This document shows, in pieces, positions 8,377-16,378 of a DNA stretch of 38,032 bases. This DNA comes from Vicinamibacteria bacterium (GTDB lineage: Bacteria > Acidobacteriota > Vicinamibacteria > Vicinamibacterales > UBA8438), in assembly GCA_022821235.1 (NCBI GenBank), contig JAJEEA010000492.1:1-38032 (forward strand). Direction: 5' to 3'. Under the pieces are notes generated by a model. That model searched no databases. It was not told the origin of the DNA and saw only the letters and a program-made list of their open reading frames with translations. The first letter of the stretch is position 1; every line of letters begins with the position of its first letter. The translations under genes and the position numbers were made by a program.

Positions 8377-9465
8377 ATCCCCACGCAGATTCCCGCGCTT
8401 CAGTTTCAGGAACCGCTGTACCTGTGGCTGCTGGCGCTGCCGGCGGCCCTGGGCGCGCTCTGGCTGTGGCAGCTCGCGCGCCGCCGGCGCGACACCCGGG
8501 CCGCGCGCCGCGGGCGGACGACGCCGGTCCCGGAGCGGTTCGCCTTCGCCGGCGGGCTCTCGTTCTGGCTCTGCCTGCTGCTCGCCGTCGCGGCCCTGAC
8601 GCTCGCTCTCGCCCGTCCCCAGGCGCTGGTCCCCGTCACGCGGAGCGCCGGCGCCGACTTCATCATCCTGCAGGACGGCTCGACGTCGATGCGGGTCTCC
8701 GACGTGGCGCCCGACCGGTGGCAGCGGTCGGTGACGTGGATCCGGACGTTCACGGAGCTCCTCGGCTGGCAGGACCAGCGCGTCGCCCTCGCCCTCTTCG
8801 CCCACCGGGCCGCCCCCCAGGTCCGCCTGACCCGCGACCCCAATGCGCTCTTCTTCTTCCTCGACCACCTCGGCGACGAGCCGCCGTTTCGCCTCGAGGA
8901 CGACACGAGCTGGGACACCAACATCGAGGAGGGCATCTACTGGGGCGTGCAGATGTTCGAGCGCGACGCCCAGCTCCACGGCGAGCGCCTCAGCGCCAAG
9001 GCGTTCGTCGTGCTGTCGGACGGCCAGGCCTGGAGCGGCGAGGTGGAGGACGCGCTGCAGCTCGCCCGCGACCGCGGCATCCGGGTGTACACGGTCGGGG
9101 TAGGCACCACCGCCGGCGGGCTCATCCCCCAGCTTCCCGCCGGCCCCTACGACGCCCCCGAGGCCCCCATCCACTCGGCCCTCGACCGGCAGTCGCTGCG
9201 CGCGATCGCGGAGGCCGGCGACGGCGCCTACTTCGAGCTCGGCGTCGACACCGGGCAGGACATCGCGCTCCGGATCCTCGGCGACGTCGAGCGCCGCGCC
9301 CAGGCGACCCACCGCGAGGAGACGTTCAGCGAGCTCTACTGGTATCTGCTCGCGGCCGCGGCGGGGCTCGTCGGCCTCGGCACCCTGCTCGTCCGGGAGC
9401 AGGCCCAGCTCTGGTGGCAGCTCGCGACGGCCGCGGCGCTGGCGGTGCTCCTGCTGCGCGGGTGA
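8374..9465 (+). CDS. VWA domain membrane protein, BatB-type
   Basis: A 363-residue protein from GTG 8374. Membrane spans lie at about residues 15-35 and 60-82, then a VWA domain with the metal site DGSTS (D101, S103, S105) and the later VLSDGQAWSGE, then spans at the C-terminus (YWYLLAAAAGLVGLGTLL and LATAAALAVLLLRG). The segment ARPQALVPVTR before the VWA domain is typical of BatA/BatB proteins. It is the last gene of the operon that begins at 4628. The two VWA proteins are paralogous in plan but not closely similar. A ModA-like gene converges on it from the other strand 45 bases away. Confidence 0.75.
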   Translation: MIPTQIPALQFQEPLYLWLLALPAALGALWLWQLARRRRDTRAARRGRTTPVPERFAFAGGLSFWLCLLLAVAALTLALARPQALVPVTRSAGADFIILQDGSTSMRVSDVAPDRWQRSVTWIRTFTELLGWQDQRVALALFAHRAAPQVRLTRDPNALFFFLDHLGDEPPFRLEDDTSWDTNIEEGIYWGVQMFERDAQLHGERLSAKAFVVLSDGQAWSGEVEDALQLARDRGIRVYTVGVGTTAGGLIPQLPAGPYDAPEAPIHSALDRQSLRAIAEAGDGAYFELGVDTGQDIALRILGDVERRAQATHREETFSELYWYLLAAAAGLVGLGTLLVREQAQLWWQLATAAALAVLLLRG

Positions 9466-9510
9466 GACCCGCGAGAGCGCGCCCGGGTGGAGCCGGCAGG
9501 GCCGTGGCGC

Positions 9511-10338
9511 TCACGGACCGAGGCCGGGACCGACCAGCGGCTCGAGACCCGTCTCCGCGATCGTCGGGGCCGCCGCGTCGGACGCCAGGAAGTCGATGAG
9601 CCGCTGCCCGCCGGCCGGGTTGGCCGCGTCGGCCGCGATGCCCGCCGAGAACGTCGTGACCCGCTGGTACTCGGCGGGGATGGGCCCGGCATAGGCCGCG
9701 CCCTCGATGGAGAGTATCTCGCTGACCTGCTGGAAGCCCATCTCGACCTCGCCGCGCGCCACCACCGCCGCCACCCGCTCGCTGACGATGCGCCGGCTCT
9801 TGGGCGCCAGCTCCTCGGCCACCCCGAGCCGGGGGAACAGCTCCGTGGACACGTACGTCCCGCTGACGCTCGCCGAGTAGCCGATGGACTCGGCCGCGAG
9901 CAGGGTCTCCACGAACGCCTCGGGGGTGCTGATGTCCGGCAGGGGGGCCCCCTCGCGCACGGCCAGCCCGATCGCCGAGGTGGCCAGGTCGACCCGCGTG
10001 CCGGGCCGGACCAGGCCCCGCTCGGCGAGCCCGTCCAGGCCCGCCTGCGACATGACGAGGACGTCGAAGCGCTCCCCGCGCTCCAGCCGCGCCGGGATCG
10101 AGTCCGGCGCCCCGCCCGTCGACGCCCCGTACGCGGTCGCCAGCCGGATGCCGGTCTCGGCCTCGAACCGGGGGGCAAGCGCATCGTAGGCGGCGGCGAG
10201 GCCGCCGGACGTCACCACCGCGACCTCCCCGGGCGCCTCCGCCGCGCTGGTCGCCGGCTGGTCGCCGATCTGCGGCGCGCAGGCCGCGATCGATGCCGCC
10301 AGGACCAGCAAGAACGTGATCATCGGGCGTCTGGGCAT
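9511..10338 (-). CDS. ModA-like periplasmic substrate-binding lipoprotein
   Basis: A 275-residue protein starting at ATG 10338 with GGAG about ten bases upstream. The signal sequence ends in a lipobox (LAASIAAC, Cys20), so it should be a lipoprotein. The mature part has the type II binding-protein fold of molybdate-binding-like proteins: VAVVTSGGLAAAYDALAPRFE, FDVLVMSQAGLDGLAERG, GYSASVSGTYVSTELFPRLG, GEVEMGFQQVSEIL, and a C-terminal INPA-like segment (AANPAGGQRLIDFLAS). Such proteins bind oxyanions, but divergent members may bind other ligands. No permease or ATPase gene is next to it, so it is an orphan or serves a transporter elsewhere. Confidence 0.75.
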   Translation of the reverse strand: MPRRPMITFLLVLAASIAACAPQIGDQPATSAAEAPGEVAVVTSGGLAAAYDALAPRFEAETGIRLATAYGASTGGAPDSIPARLERGERFDVLVMSQAGLDGLAERGLVRPGTRVDLATSAIGLAVREGAPLPDISTPEAFVETLLAAESIGYSASVSGTYVSTELFPRLGVAEELAPKSRRIVSERVAAVVARGEVEMGFQQVSEILSIEGAAYAGPIPAEYQRVTTFSAGIAADAANPAGGQRLIDFLASDAAAPTIAETGLEPLVGPGLGP

Positions 10339-10632
10339 GCTCTGCGTCTCCGGGCACGGGACCCGCCGGTCCGGCCGATGGTATCAGGAAGTCGAGGCGG
10401 CCGGCGGCGGGCGCCCGCGTCCCCGGATCCCATGACGTCCCGATCGACGAGATCCTGGTTGTGTCCCCTGCATCAAGGTAGCTCGAAGAGAGGCACCTGA
10501 CGGCGGCCGGCCGGGGCGGTAGTACCCGGCGTCGGCGTAGTCGCTCCGCCCCCCCCCCCCGGGGCCGGCGCCAACCCTACCCAATTGAACCCGTGCTACA
10601 CTGAACTCGTGTTCGGTAGAGAGTCACGCGCC
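10339..10632. other. Intergenic region with a 12-base C run
   Basis: About 290 bases between the divergent ModA-like and antitoxin genes. It contains an uninterrupted run of 12 C (10549-10560) followed directly by GGGG, a tract prone to slippage in cells and in sequencing. No gene is supported. The antitoxin promoter probably lies in the last 60 bases, where GC falls sharply (CAATTGAACCCGTGCTACACT). Confidence 0.5.
10586..10611 (+). promoter_or_regulatory. Direct repeat upstream of antitoxin, possible operator
   Basis: TGAACCCGTG (10586-10595) and TGAACTCGTG (10602-10611) are spaced 16 bases apart, with a -10-like TACACT between them (10597-10602). Ribbon-helix-helix antitoxins usually bind short repeats overlapping their own promoter, so this is a plausible autoregulatory site. 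No -35 box is clear. Confidence 0.35.
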
Positions 10633-10860
10633 ATGAACCTGACCGTCACCGTCGACAAGGAGATCCTCCAGCGCGCCCGGATTCGCGCGATTGAGGAAGA
10701 CACGTCCGTCAACGCGGTGGTTCGGCGATATCTGGAATCGTACGCCGGCGTGGCGCACCGCCGCCGAGAGGCGATCGACCACCTGCTGCACCTGTCGAAG
10801 ACTGCGAACGCCGCAAGGGGCTCCGCGAGATGGACACGCGACGAGCTGCATGACCGCTGA
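10633..10860 (+). CDS. VapB-type ribbon-helix-helix antitoxin
   Basis: A 75-residue protein starting at ATG 10633. The N-terminus has the ribbon-helix-helix pattern: a beta strand (MNLTVTVDKEIL), then helix A (QRARIRAIEEDTSV) and helix B (NAVVRRYLESYAG). The C-terminal part, polar and ending in WTRDELHDR, is the likely toxin-binding tail. A longer TTG-started frame from 10585 is rejected because it would cover the promoter region. The stop overlaps the PIN gene start by 11 bases, so the two are coupled. It should bind the PIN toxin and repress its own operon. Confidence 0.8.
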   Translation: MNLTVTVDKEILQRARIRAIEEDTSVNAVVRRYLESYAGVAHRRREAIDHLLHLSKTANAARGSARWTRDELHDR

Positions 10861-11287
10861 ACCCTGGTTCGTCGACACGAACGTGTTCGTGTACCTGTTC
10901 GACGACGACTCCCCAGACAAGCAGGTCCGGGCTCGACAGGTCATCGCCGACCATCGCGAGAACATCGTACTGAGCCCACAGGTGCTGGGAGAGTTCTACG
11001 TGACGGTGACTCGCAAGCTCCGGAAGCCGCTCACGGCTGAACAGGCCCGTGAGGCCCTCGACGACCTCTGCGCACTCCCGATCCGACCGCTCCGCGCCGA
11101 GCTCGTGCAGTCCGCGGTGGGCAGGAGCGCATCGTCGCAGTTGTCCTATTGGGACGCCCTGATCATCGAGAGCGCCCTCGACGCGGGCGCAACCGTTCTC
11201 CTTACAGAGGACCTGCAGCACGGTCAGGCGTTCGCGCAGCTTCGCGTCGTCAATCCCTTCGCCGACGACGCGCTGCCGAAGAGGTGA
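10850..11287 (+). CDS. VapC-type PIN domain toxin (ribonuclease)
   Basis: A 145-residue PIN domain protein. The acidic catalytic set is present: D9 (FVDTNVFVYLFD), E48 (LGEFYVTV), D102 (SYWDALIIESAL) and D121 (LLTEDLQHG), which together hold the divalent metal of this RNase family. VapC toxins cut tRNA or rRNA and are held off by the antitoxin encoded just before. The ATG at 10850 lies within the end of the antitoxin gene; the longer frame from 10691 is an out-of-frame extension over it. The ending RVVNPF is typical for the family. All catalytic residues are intact. Confidence 0.88.
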   Translation: MTAEPWFVDTNVFVYLFDDDSPDKQVRARQVIADHRENIVLSPQVLGEFYVTVTRKLRKPLTAEQAREALDDLCALPIRPLRAELVQSAVGRSASSQLSYWDALIIESALDAGATVLLTEDLQHGQAFAQLRVVNPFADDALPKR

Positions 11288-11365
11288 AGTCCTTTGCGTG
11301 CCGCACCAAGTGAGTCAGCAGGCCGCGAGGTTCACCCGTCGCGTGACGTTCCATGCGCGCGCCGC

Positions 11366-12604
11366 ATGGCCTTCCCGCTCCTGATCGCGGTCGCGCTGGT
11401 CGTGACAGGACACCTCGTCCGCGCACAGGAATGGCCCGGTTGGCGCGGGCCGCAACGCGACGGGACCGTCCCGGCCGCGCAGGCCCCGGCGAACTGGCCC
11501 GAATCGTTCACCCCTTCCTGGCGCGTCGAGGTAGGCGAGGGCTACTCGTCGCCCGTGGTCTCCGGGGGCCGGGTCTTCGTCCACGCCCGGCGCGGCGACC
11601 TCGAGGTCGTGACCGCGTTCGATCTCGCCAGCGGCGCCCGGCTGTGGCGGCACGACTACCCGGCGCGCTTCGTGCAGAACACCATCGTCCCCACCGCCCT
11701 GCCCGGTCCGTTCGCGACGCCGGCCGTCGACGCCGGCCGCGTGTTCACCCTGGGCGCCGGCGGCGTCCTGTCGAGCTGGGAGGCGGCGTCCGGCGACCTG
11801 CTGTGGCGCAACGACTACTCGGCGTCGGTGCAGGTGACGGGCCTGTTCTGCGGCACCGCCGCCTCGCCCCTCGTCGACGCGGGCCGGCTGATCGTCCAGG
11901 TCGGCAGCGACCCGGGCGGCGGCCGCGTGCTCGCCCTCGACCCGGCGACGGGCGCCGAGATCTGGGCGTGGCGCGGGGTGGGTCCCGGGTACGCATCGCC
12001 GACCCTGATCGAGGTCGCCGGCCACCGCCAGCTCGTCACCCTGACCGAGTCGTCGGTCGTCGGGCTCGACCCCGCCCACGGGACCCTGCTCTGGAGCGCC
12101 CCGTTCACCGACGAGTGGAACGAGAACATCATGACCCCCGTCTGGACCGGCGTCCACCTCGTGGTCTCCGGCCCCCGCCAGGGGACGCACGCGTTCACCA
12201 TCCGCCGTCACGGAGATGCCTGGCAGGCCGCGGCGGCCTGGAGCAACCCGGGCGTGACGATGTACATGACCTCGCCGGTGCTCGCCGACGGCATCGTCTA
12301 CGGCCACTCGACGGCCCGCGCCGGCCAGTTCGTGGCCCTCGACGCGGCGACGGGGACCGTGGAATGGTCGAGCGAGGGCCGCGAGGGCGAGTACGCGGCG
12401 GCGCTGCTGGCGGGAGACGACCTCCTCCTGCTGACCGGCGACGCCGATCTCCTGGTGGCGGCGCCGAGCCCCGCCGCCTTCACCGTCTCTCATCACTACG
12501 ACGTCGCCGACGGCGTCACCTGGACGGTCCCGGTCCCCCTGCCTGACGGCCTGCTGGTCCGCGACGCGACCGGCCTGTCGCGGCTCGTCGTCCCGGTGGA
12601 TTGA
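11366..12604 (+). CDS. Secreted PQQ-like beta-propeller repeat protein
   Basis: A 412-residue protein with a signal peptide (FPLLIAVALVVTGHLVRAQ) and the opening EWPGWRGPQRDG that marks a large group of exported outer-surface or periplasmic propeller proteins in Acidobacteria, Planctomycetes and relatives. Blade motifs include VTAFDLASGARLWRH, LSSWEAASGDLLWR, VLALDPATGAEIWAW, VVGLDPAHGTLLWS and FVALDAATGTVEWSS. The conserved catalytic residues of true quinoprotein dehydrogenases are not evident, so it may be a structural or binding propeller (BamB-like fold) rather than an enzyme. ATG 11366 is selected because it begins the signal peptide. It stands between the VapBC pair and the ATPase module without clear co-transcription. 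Confidence 0.8.
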   Translation: MAFPLLIAVALVVTGHLVRAQEWPGWRGPQRDGTVPAAQAPANWPESFTPSWRVEVGEGYSSPVVSGGRVFVHARRGDLEVVTAFDLASGARLWRHDYPARFVQNTIVPTALPGPFATPAVDAGRVFTLGAGGVLSSWEAASGDLLWRNDYSASVQVTGLFCGTAASPLVDAGRLIVQVGSDPGGGRVLALDPATGAEIWAWRGVGPGYASPTLIEVAGHRQLVTLTESSVVGLDPAHGTLLWSAPFTDEWNENIMTPVWTGVHLVVSGPRQGTHAFTIRRHGDAWQAAAAWSNPGVTMYMTSPVLADGIVYGHSTARAGQFVALDAATGTVEWSSEGREGEYAAALLAGDDLLLLTGDADLLVAAPSPAAFTVSHHYDVADGVTWTVPVPLPDGLLVRDATGLSRLVVPVD

Positions 12605-12668
12605 GCACCCCTCGCGCGACCGCCGACCGGCGCACACTATCCCCGCCCCCAGCCGCTGTGAGACGCAT

Positions 12669-12835
12669 TCACCCGCAGTTGCCCGCGTGACGACCAGAGC
12701 CCACGGCGAATTCCTCCAGCGCCCAGACTCCGTTCTGCGTCTTGCGAACGTCGACCGTGATCTGTACGCTTCCACCCGCGACCGCAGCGCCTCGCGCCGT
12801 CGCCGGGCCGCCGCCCAAGACCGAGTCGAGGAATG
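12669..12835 (-). pseudogene. Possible 3' remnant of a truncated gene
   Basis: The 235-base gap before the ATPase gene contains, on the minus strand, a frame ending at 12669 that reads like a protein C-terminus: SFLDSVLGGGPATARG, then SVQITVDVRKTQNGVWALEE and a short tail. Its upstream continuation past about 12840 runs antisense into the ATPase gene and loses this character. This is what a gene cut by insertion of the ATPase/DUF4276 pair would look like. I do not recognise the family, and chance cannot be excluded. Confidence 0.3.
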
Positions 12836-12839
12836 AACG

Positions 12840-14132
12840 ATGGCGAAGATCGAAGGCATCCGGATTGCGAACTACCGGGTGCTGAAAAACCTGACACTCG
12901 GAAAGTTGTGGAATACACAACACGCTCAGCCCCTGACTCCCATGTCTGTCGTGATCGGGAAGAACGGCGTCGGGAAGAGTTCCCTCTTCGATGCGTTCGG
13001 TTTCCTCGCAGACTGCCTGAAGCTGGGGGTAGAGGAGGCCTGCGACGCACAAGGCCGTGGCGGATTCCAGCGTATCCGCTCGCAGGGGACTGACGCTCCG
13101 ATTGAATTCGAGGTCTATTACAGGGAGGAAGCGAACGCCCGGCCCATTACGTACGAACTAGCAATTGACAGGGACGCCTCGGGGCGACCCTACGTCTCCC
13201 GCGAACGTCTGCGTCAGCGTCGTAGCCACCAGCGACGCGGTTGGCCTTTTTCCTTCCTGGTGATGAACGACGGTAGGGGGGTGGCCTGGAAGGGAGAGGT
13301 TCCAGGACAACAGATCAACGAAGCGCACGGGTTGTTCGCGATTGAGTCGTTGATCGCCCAGCTCGCAAGCACAGTGCCCGGAGAAGAGAGCGCAGAAACC
13401 GAGGTCGTGGAACTCCAGGATAAGCGCAAGCTCGGCATTGCCACGCTCGGGGCATTGAAGCAACACCCAAGAATATCATCCTTCCGGAAGTTCGTAGAGG
13501 GCTGGTATCTGAGCTACTTCACGCCGGATGCGGCCCGTAGCCTGCCCCTGGCCGGGCCGCAGAGGCATCTGAATGTTCACGGCGACAATCTCGGCAACGT
13601 CGTGCAGTTCATGGAGCGGGAGCAACCCGGCCGGTTCCAAAGCGTACTGAATCGAATTGCCGAGAAGATCCCCGGGATAGATCGCATCGATACGAGACCT
13701 AGCCCGGATGGCAGATTGCTCCTCCGTTTCAACGACAAGGGATTCACCGATCCCTTCTACGCACAGCAGATGTCCGACGGCACCCTGAAGGTCTTTGCCT
13801 ACCTGCTCCTGCTGGAGGATCCGCAGCCGCCACCGTTCATCTGCATCGAGGAGCCCGAGAATGGCCTCTACCACAAGCTGCTCGAAGTGCTGGCCCAAGA
13901 GCTCCGCAAGCACGCGGAGACGGGTAGAAGCGCACCGCAGATTCTCGTCACGACTCACCAGCCATATTTTGTCGACGCGCTGAAGCCGGACGAGACCTGG
14001 ATTCTGGAGAAGGACGCCAACGGTTTCGCCAGTATCTCCCGGGCCAGCGACAACGAGATAGTCAAGGCCATGGTGAACGAAGGGCTAACGCTCGGGGGGC
14101 TCTGGTACAGCGATTATCTGGATCGGACATAG
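12840..14132 (+). CDS. AAA family (ABC-type, AAA_15/21) ATPase of a putative defence pair
   Basis: A 430-residue ATPase of the SMC/OLD-like ABC class. It has Walker A GKNGVGKS (40-47), a signature motif MSDGTLK (311-317), Walker B ICIEEPENG (334-342) and the switch histidine in TTHQPYF (371-377). The N-terminal IEGIRIANYRVLKNLTL is the usual opening of this class. The region between the motifs (about 90-300) is helical without a long coiled coil. A DUF4276 gene follows after four bases. ATPases of this class paired with a TOPRIM-like nuclease gene occur in several anti-phage systems (OLD, Gabija and PARIS have comparable logic). The pair has visibly lower GC and more mixed codon use than its neighbours, suggesting transfer. 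Target and trigger are unknown. Confidence 0.8.
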   Translation: MAKIEGIRIANYRVLKNLTLGKLWNTQHAQPLTPMSVVIGKNGVGKSSLFDAFGFLADCLKLGVEEACDAQGRGGFQRIRSQGTDAPIEFEVYYREEANARPITYELAIDRDASGRPYVSRERLRQRRSHQRRGWPFSFLVMNDGRGVAWKGEVPGQQINEAHGLFAIESLIAQLASTVPGEESAETEVVELQDKRKLGIATLGALKQHPRISSFRKFVEGWYLSYFTPDAARSLPLAGPQRHLNVHGDNLGNVVQFMEREQPGRFQSVLNRIAEKIPGIDRIDTRPSPDGRLLLRFNDKGFTDPFYAQQMSDGTLKVFAYLLLLEDPQPPPFICIEEPENGLYHKLLEVLAQELRKHAETGRSAPQILVTTHQPYFVDALKPDETWILEKDANGFASISRASDNEIVKAMVNEGLTLGGLWYSDYLDRT

Positions 14133-14136
14133 ACGC

Positions 14137-14790
14137 ATGCACTTCGAGGTGTTGGTGGAGGACAAGTCCGGGAGCATAGCGGTGAACATCTTGCTGGAGA
14201 AGATTCTCGGTGTGAACGGGCACGGTCACTCCTGGAAGCTGCATCCGTTCAAGGGCATCGGCCGCATACCGAAGAACCTCCACGCCGTACCAAACCCGAG
14301 AAAGAAGTTGCTGCTGAATCATTTGCCCATGCTGATGAGGGCGTACGGTCACAGTCTCCGACCCGGAAGCAGCTGCGTGGTCGTGGTCGTAGATTTGGAC
14401 ACACAAGACTGCGTGGCGTTCAAGCAGGAGCTGCTCGGCGTGCTGGCCACGTGCAACCCACCTCCGACAACCCTGTTCAGGATCGCCATCGAGGAGAGCG
14501 AGGCATGGTTGCTCGGCGACAGGAAAGCCGTGAAGGCCGCCTACCCCAAGGCCAAGGACCCGGTTCTCGGCGGCTACAGGCAGGACAGCATCTGCGGCAC
14601 CTGGGAGGTACTCGCGGACGCTGTTCATCCGGGCGGGTCCGCACAGCTCAAGAGCGTCGGATACCCGATCGCGGGCCAGGCGAAGTGCGAGTGGGCCCGC
14701 AACATCACGCCCTACGTGGACGTGAACCGCAACCGCTCGAAGAGCTTTCGTGTGTTTCGCGACGGAGTGAGGAGTCTGGCTGGCATTTGA
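14137..14790 (+). CDS. DUF4276 protein, TOPRIM-like partner of the ATPase
   Basis: A 217-residue DUF4276 protein. The family has been related to the TOPRIM fold of nucleases and primases. The expected acidic residues are visible: E8 in EVLVEDKSGS, D86 and D88 in VVVVVDLDTQD, and E119-E122 in IAIEESEAWLLGD, the last being the family hallmark. The C-terminal half (YPIAGQAKCEWARNITPYVD) is characteristic as well. It begins four bases after the ATPase stop and is surely co-transcribed with it. By analogy with OLD-type and PARIS-type pairs, the ATPase would sense or load, and this protein would cut or inactivate a nucleic acid. The biochemical role is inferred. Confidence 0.8.
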   Translation: MHFEVLVEDKSGSIAVNILLEKILGVNGHGHSWKLHPFKGIGRIPKNLHAVPNPRKKLLLNHLPMLMRAYGHSLRPGSSCVVVVVDLDTQDCVAFKQELLGVLATCNPPPTTLFRIAIEESEAWLLGDRKAVKAAYPKAKDPVLGGYRQDSICGTWEVLADAVHPGGSAQLKSVGYPIAGQAKCEWARNITPYVDVNRNRSKSFRVFRDGVRSLAGI

Positions 14791-14921
14791 CGGCGGGGCG
14801 TGGAGTCGGCCCGCTACCTCCGACCCCGGCAGCCCGACAACGGCTGCTTTACCAGGAGCCCGGGGGTTGGCGACCCGAGGGCCGACACCGCGTCCCGTGC
14901 AGCGTCGCCCCCGCCGTCGGC

Positions 14922-15554
14922 CTACGCCGTCTTGTCCTCGAACTCGCAGAGGTCGGCGATGACGCACGACCGGCAGCGGGGCTTGCGCGCGGTGCAGACG
15001 TAGCGGCCGTGCAGGATGAGCCAGTGGTGCGCGCCGCGCCGGAACCGGGCCGGCACGTGGCGCAACAGCCGGTCCTCGACCTGCCGGGGGGTCTTGCCGG
15101 GGGCGATTCCGGTGCGGTTCGAGACCCGGAAGATGTGGGTGTCGACGGCGATGGTGGGCTCGCCGAACGCGGTGTTGAGCACGACGTTGGCGGTCTTGCG
15201 GCCGACGCCGGGCAGGGCCTCGAGCGCCTCGCGGCGGGGGGGGACCTCGCCGCCGTGCTCGTCGACGAGGATTCGGCAGGCCTTGATGACGTGGGCCGCC
15301 TTGGTGTTGAACAGGCCGATGGACTTGATGAACTCCCGGACCCCGTCGACGCCGAGGTCGAGCATGGCCCGGGGCGTGCCGGCGGCCGCGAACAGCGGGC
15401 CGGTGGCCTGGTTGACGCTGACGTCGGTGGCCTGGGCCGACAGCATCACGGCGACGAGCAGCTCGAACGGCGAGCCGAAGTTCAGCTCGGTGGTGGGCTC
15501 GGGGTTCCCGGTCCGCAGACGGGTGAAGATCTCGGTGCGTTTGGCCTGGTTCAT
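14922..15554 (-). CDS. nth: Endonuclease III, DNA glycosylase/AP lyase
   Basis: A 210-residue base-excision repair enzyme that removes oxidised pyrimidines and nicks the abasic site. The helix-hairpin-helix LPGVGRKTANVVL carries the catalytic lysine (K120), the catalytic aspartate is D138 in VDTHIFRV, and four cysteines, C187, C194, C197 and C203, form the C-x6-C-x2-C-x5-C iron-sulphur cluster. Numbers and spacing match the E. coli enzyme. The ATG at 15554 is the only sensible start; the longer frame continuing to 16340 is antisense through a repeat array. It is alone on its strand, with no clear promoter identified. Confidence 0.96.
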   Translation of the reverse strand: MNQAKRTEIFTRLRTGNPEPTTELNFGSPFELLVAVMLSAQATDVSVNQATGPLFAAAGTPRAMLDLGVDGVREFIKSIGLFNTKAAHVIKACRILVDEHGGEVPPRREALEALPGVGRKTANVVLNTAFGEPTIAVDTHIFRVSNRTGIAPGKTPRQVEDRLLRHVPARFRRGAHHWLILHGRYVCTARKPRCRSCVIADLCEFEDKTA

Positions 15555-15623
15555 GGGCGGACCGGCGGGTGATTTCCGGCTATTATAGGCGCCGCCCGGG
15601 AGGCTGCGCGGCGGCACGGCGCC

Positions 15624-15925
15624 GCCTGCGCCGGGGCGGCGACTCCCGGAAGGGGGGGCCGCAATCGACGACGCGGGCGGCTCGGCACCGCGCCCTCTGC
15701 CCGGGCGGTGACTCCTTGAAGGGTCGGTCGGACCGCAATCGACGACGCGGGGGGCTCGGCACCGCGCGCCTGCGCCGGGGCGGCGACTCCCGGAAGAGTC
15801 GGGGGGGGGGGCCGCAATCGACGACGCGGGCGGCTCGGCACCGCGCCGCCTGCGCCGAGGCGGCGACTCCCGGAAGGGTCGGTGGGGCCGCAATCGACGA
15901 CGCCGGGCTCGGCCCTGCGGCCGCG
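15624..15925. repeat. Four tandem GC-rich repeats of 68-80 bp
   Basis: Copies begin near 15624, 15692, 15768 and 15848. Each holds a GCCTGCGCCGGGGCGGCGAC-type start, ACTCCCGGAAG, a G-run, CCGCAATCGACGACGC and GGCTCGGCACCGCG. The copies differ by point changes and in G-run length; the third has an 11-base G run (15801-15811). The array lies between the divergent nth and cupin genes. No spacer/repeat alternation of constant length exists, so it is not CRISPR. Both strands read through without stops in some frames, but I see no protein. Confidence 0.85.
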
Positions 15926-15974
15926 TTGGAGGCCCGCTGACGCGAGACTCCCGCGCGGCACGTGGACACGTGCG

Positions 15975-16361
15975 ATGCAGACCGCGAAGCTCCCCGAAGG
16001 CTGCACGGCCCTCGCGCCCGACGGTTCGCAGGTCCGCGAGCTGGTCGCGGTGACGGGCGGCAGCCTCGTGCACTGCCTGCTGCCGCCGGGGGCGACGTCC
16101 CGGGCGGTGGTCCATGCGACGGTCGAGGAGGTCTGGTACGTCGTCCAGGGCCGCGGGCAGGTCTGGCGCGCGGACGAGAACGGAGACTCGGTGGTCGACG
16201 TGGCGGCGGGCGTGGCCCTGAGCATCGAGACGGGATGCCGCTTCCAGTTCCGCAACACCGGCGACGACGACCTCTGCATCCTCATCGTCACGATGCCGCC
16301 GTGGCCCGGCGCGCACGAGGCGCGGCCGACTTCCGGCCACTGGCCGGACGCGGGCGAGTAA
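15975..16361 (+). CDS. Small cupin domain protein
   Basis: A 128-residue single-domain cupin. The first cupin motif is partly kept (TSRAVVHATVEEVWYVVQGRGQVWR) and the second follows (VDVAAGVALSIETGCRFQFRN). The usual metal-binding histidine pair G-x5-H-x-H is reduced: only H in VVHATVEE plus the glutamates are evident, so metal binding is uncertain. ATG 15975 is chosen over a longer frame that would run through the repeat array. The next gene starts 17 bases after its stop, so it may be co-transcribed with the polyprenyl-phospho-sugar genes, but nothing shows that it acts in that pathway. Confidence 0.7.
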   Translation: MQTAKLPEGCTALAPDGSQVRELVAVTGGSLVHCLLPPGATSRAVVHATVEEVWYVVQGRGQVWRADENGDSVVDVAAGVALSIETGCRFQFRNTGDDDLCILIVTMPPWPGAHEARPTSGHWPDAGE

Positions 16362-16378
16362 CCGCGAAGGCGGAAACG

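Noticed and set aside
15624-15925. CRISPR array
   Set aside because: The units are contiguous and diverged, with no constant repeat alternating with unique spacers, and are much longer than CRISPR repeats.
14922-16340. Extension of nth to 472 residues
   Set aside because: The added part is translated from the tandem array and the antisense of the cupin gene; family homology starts at 15554.
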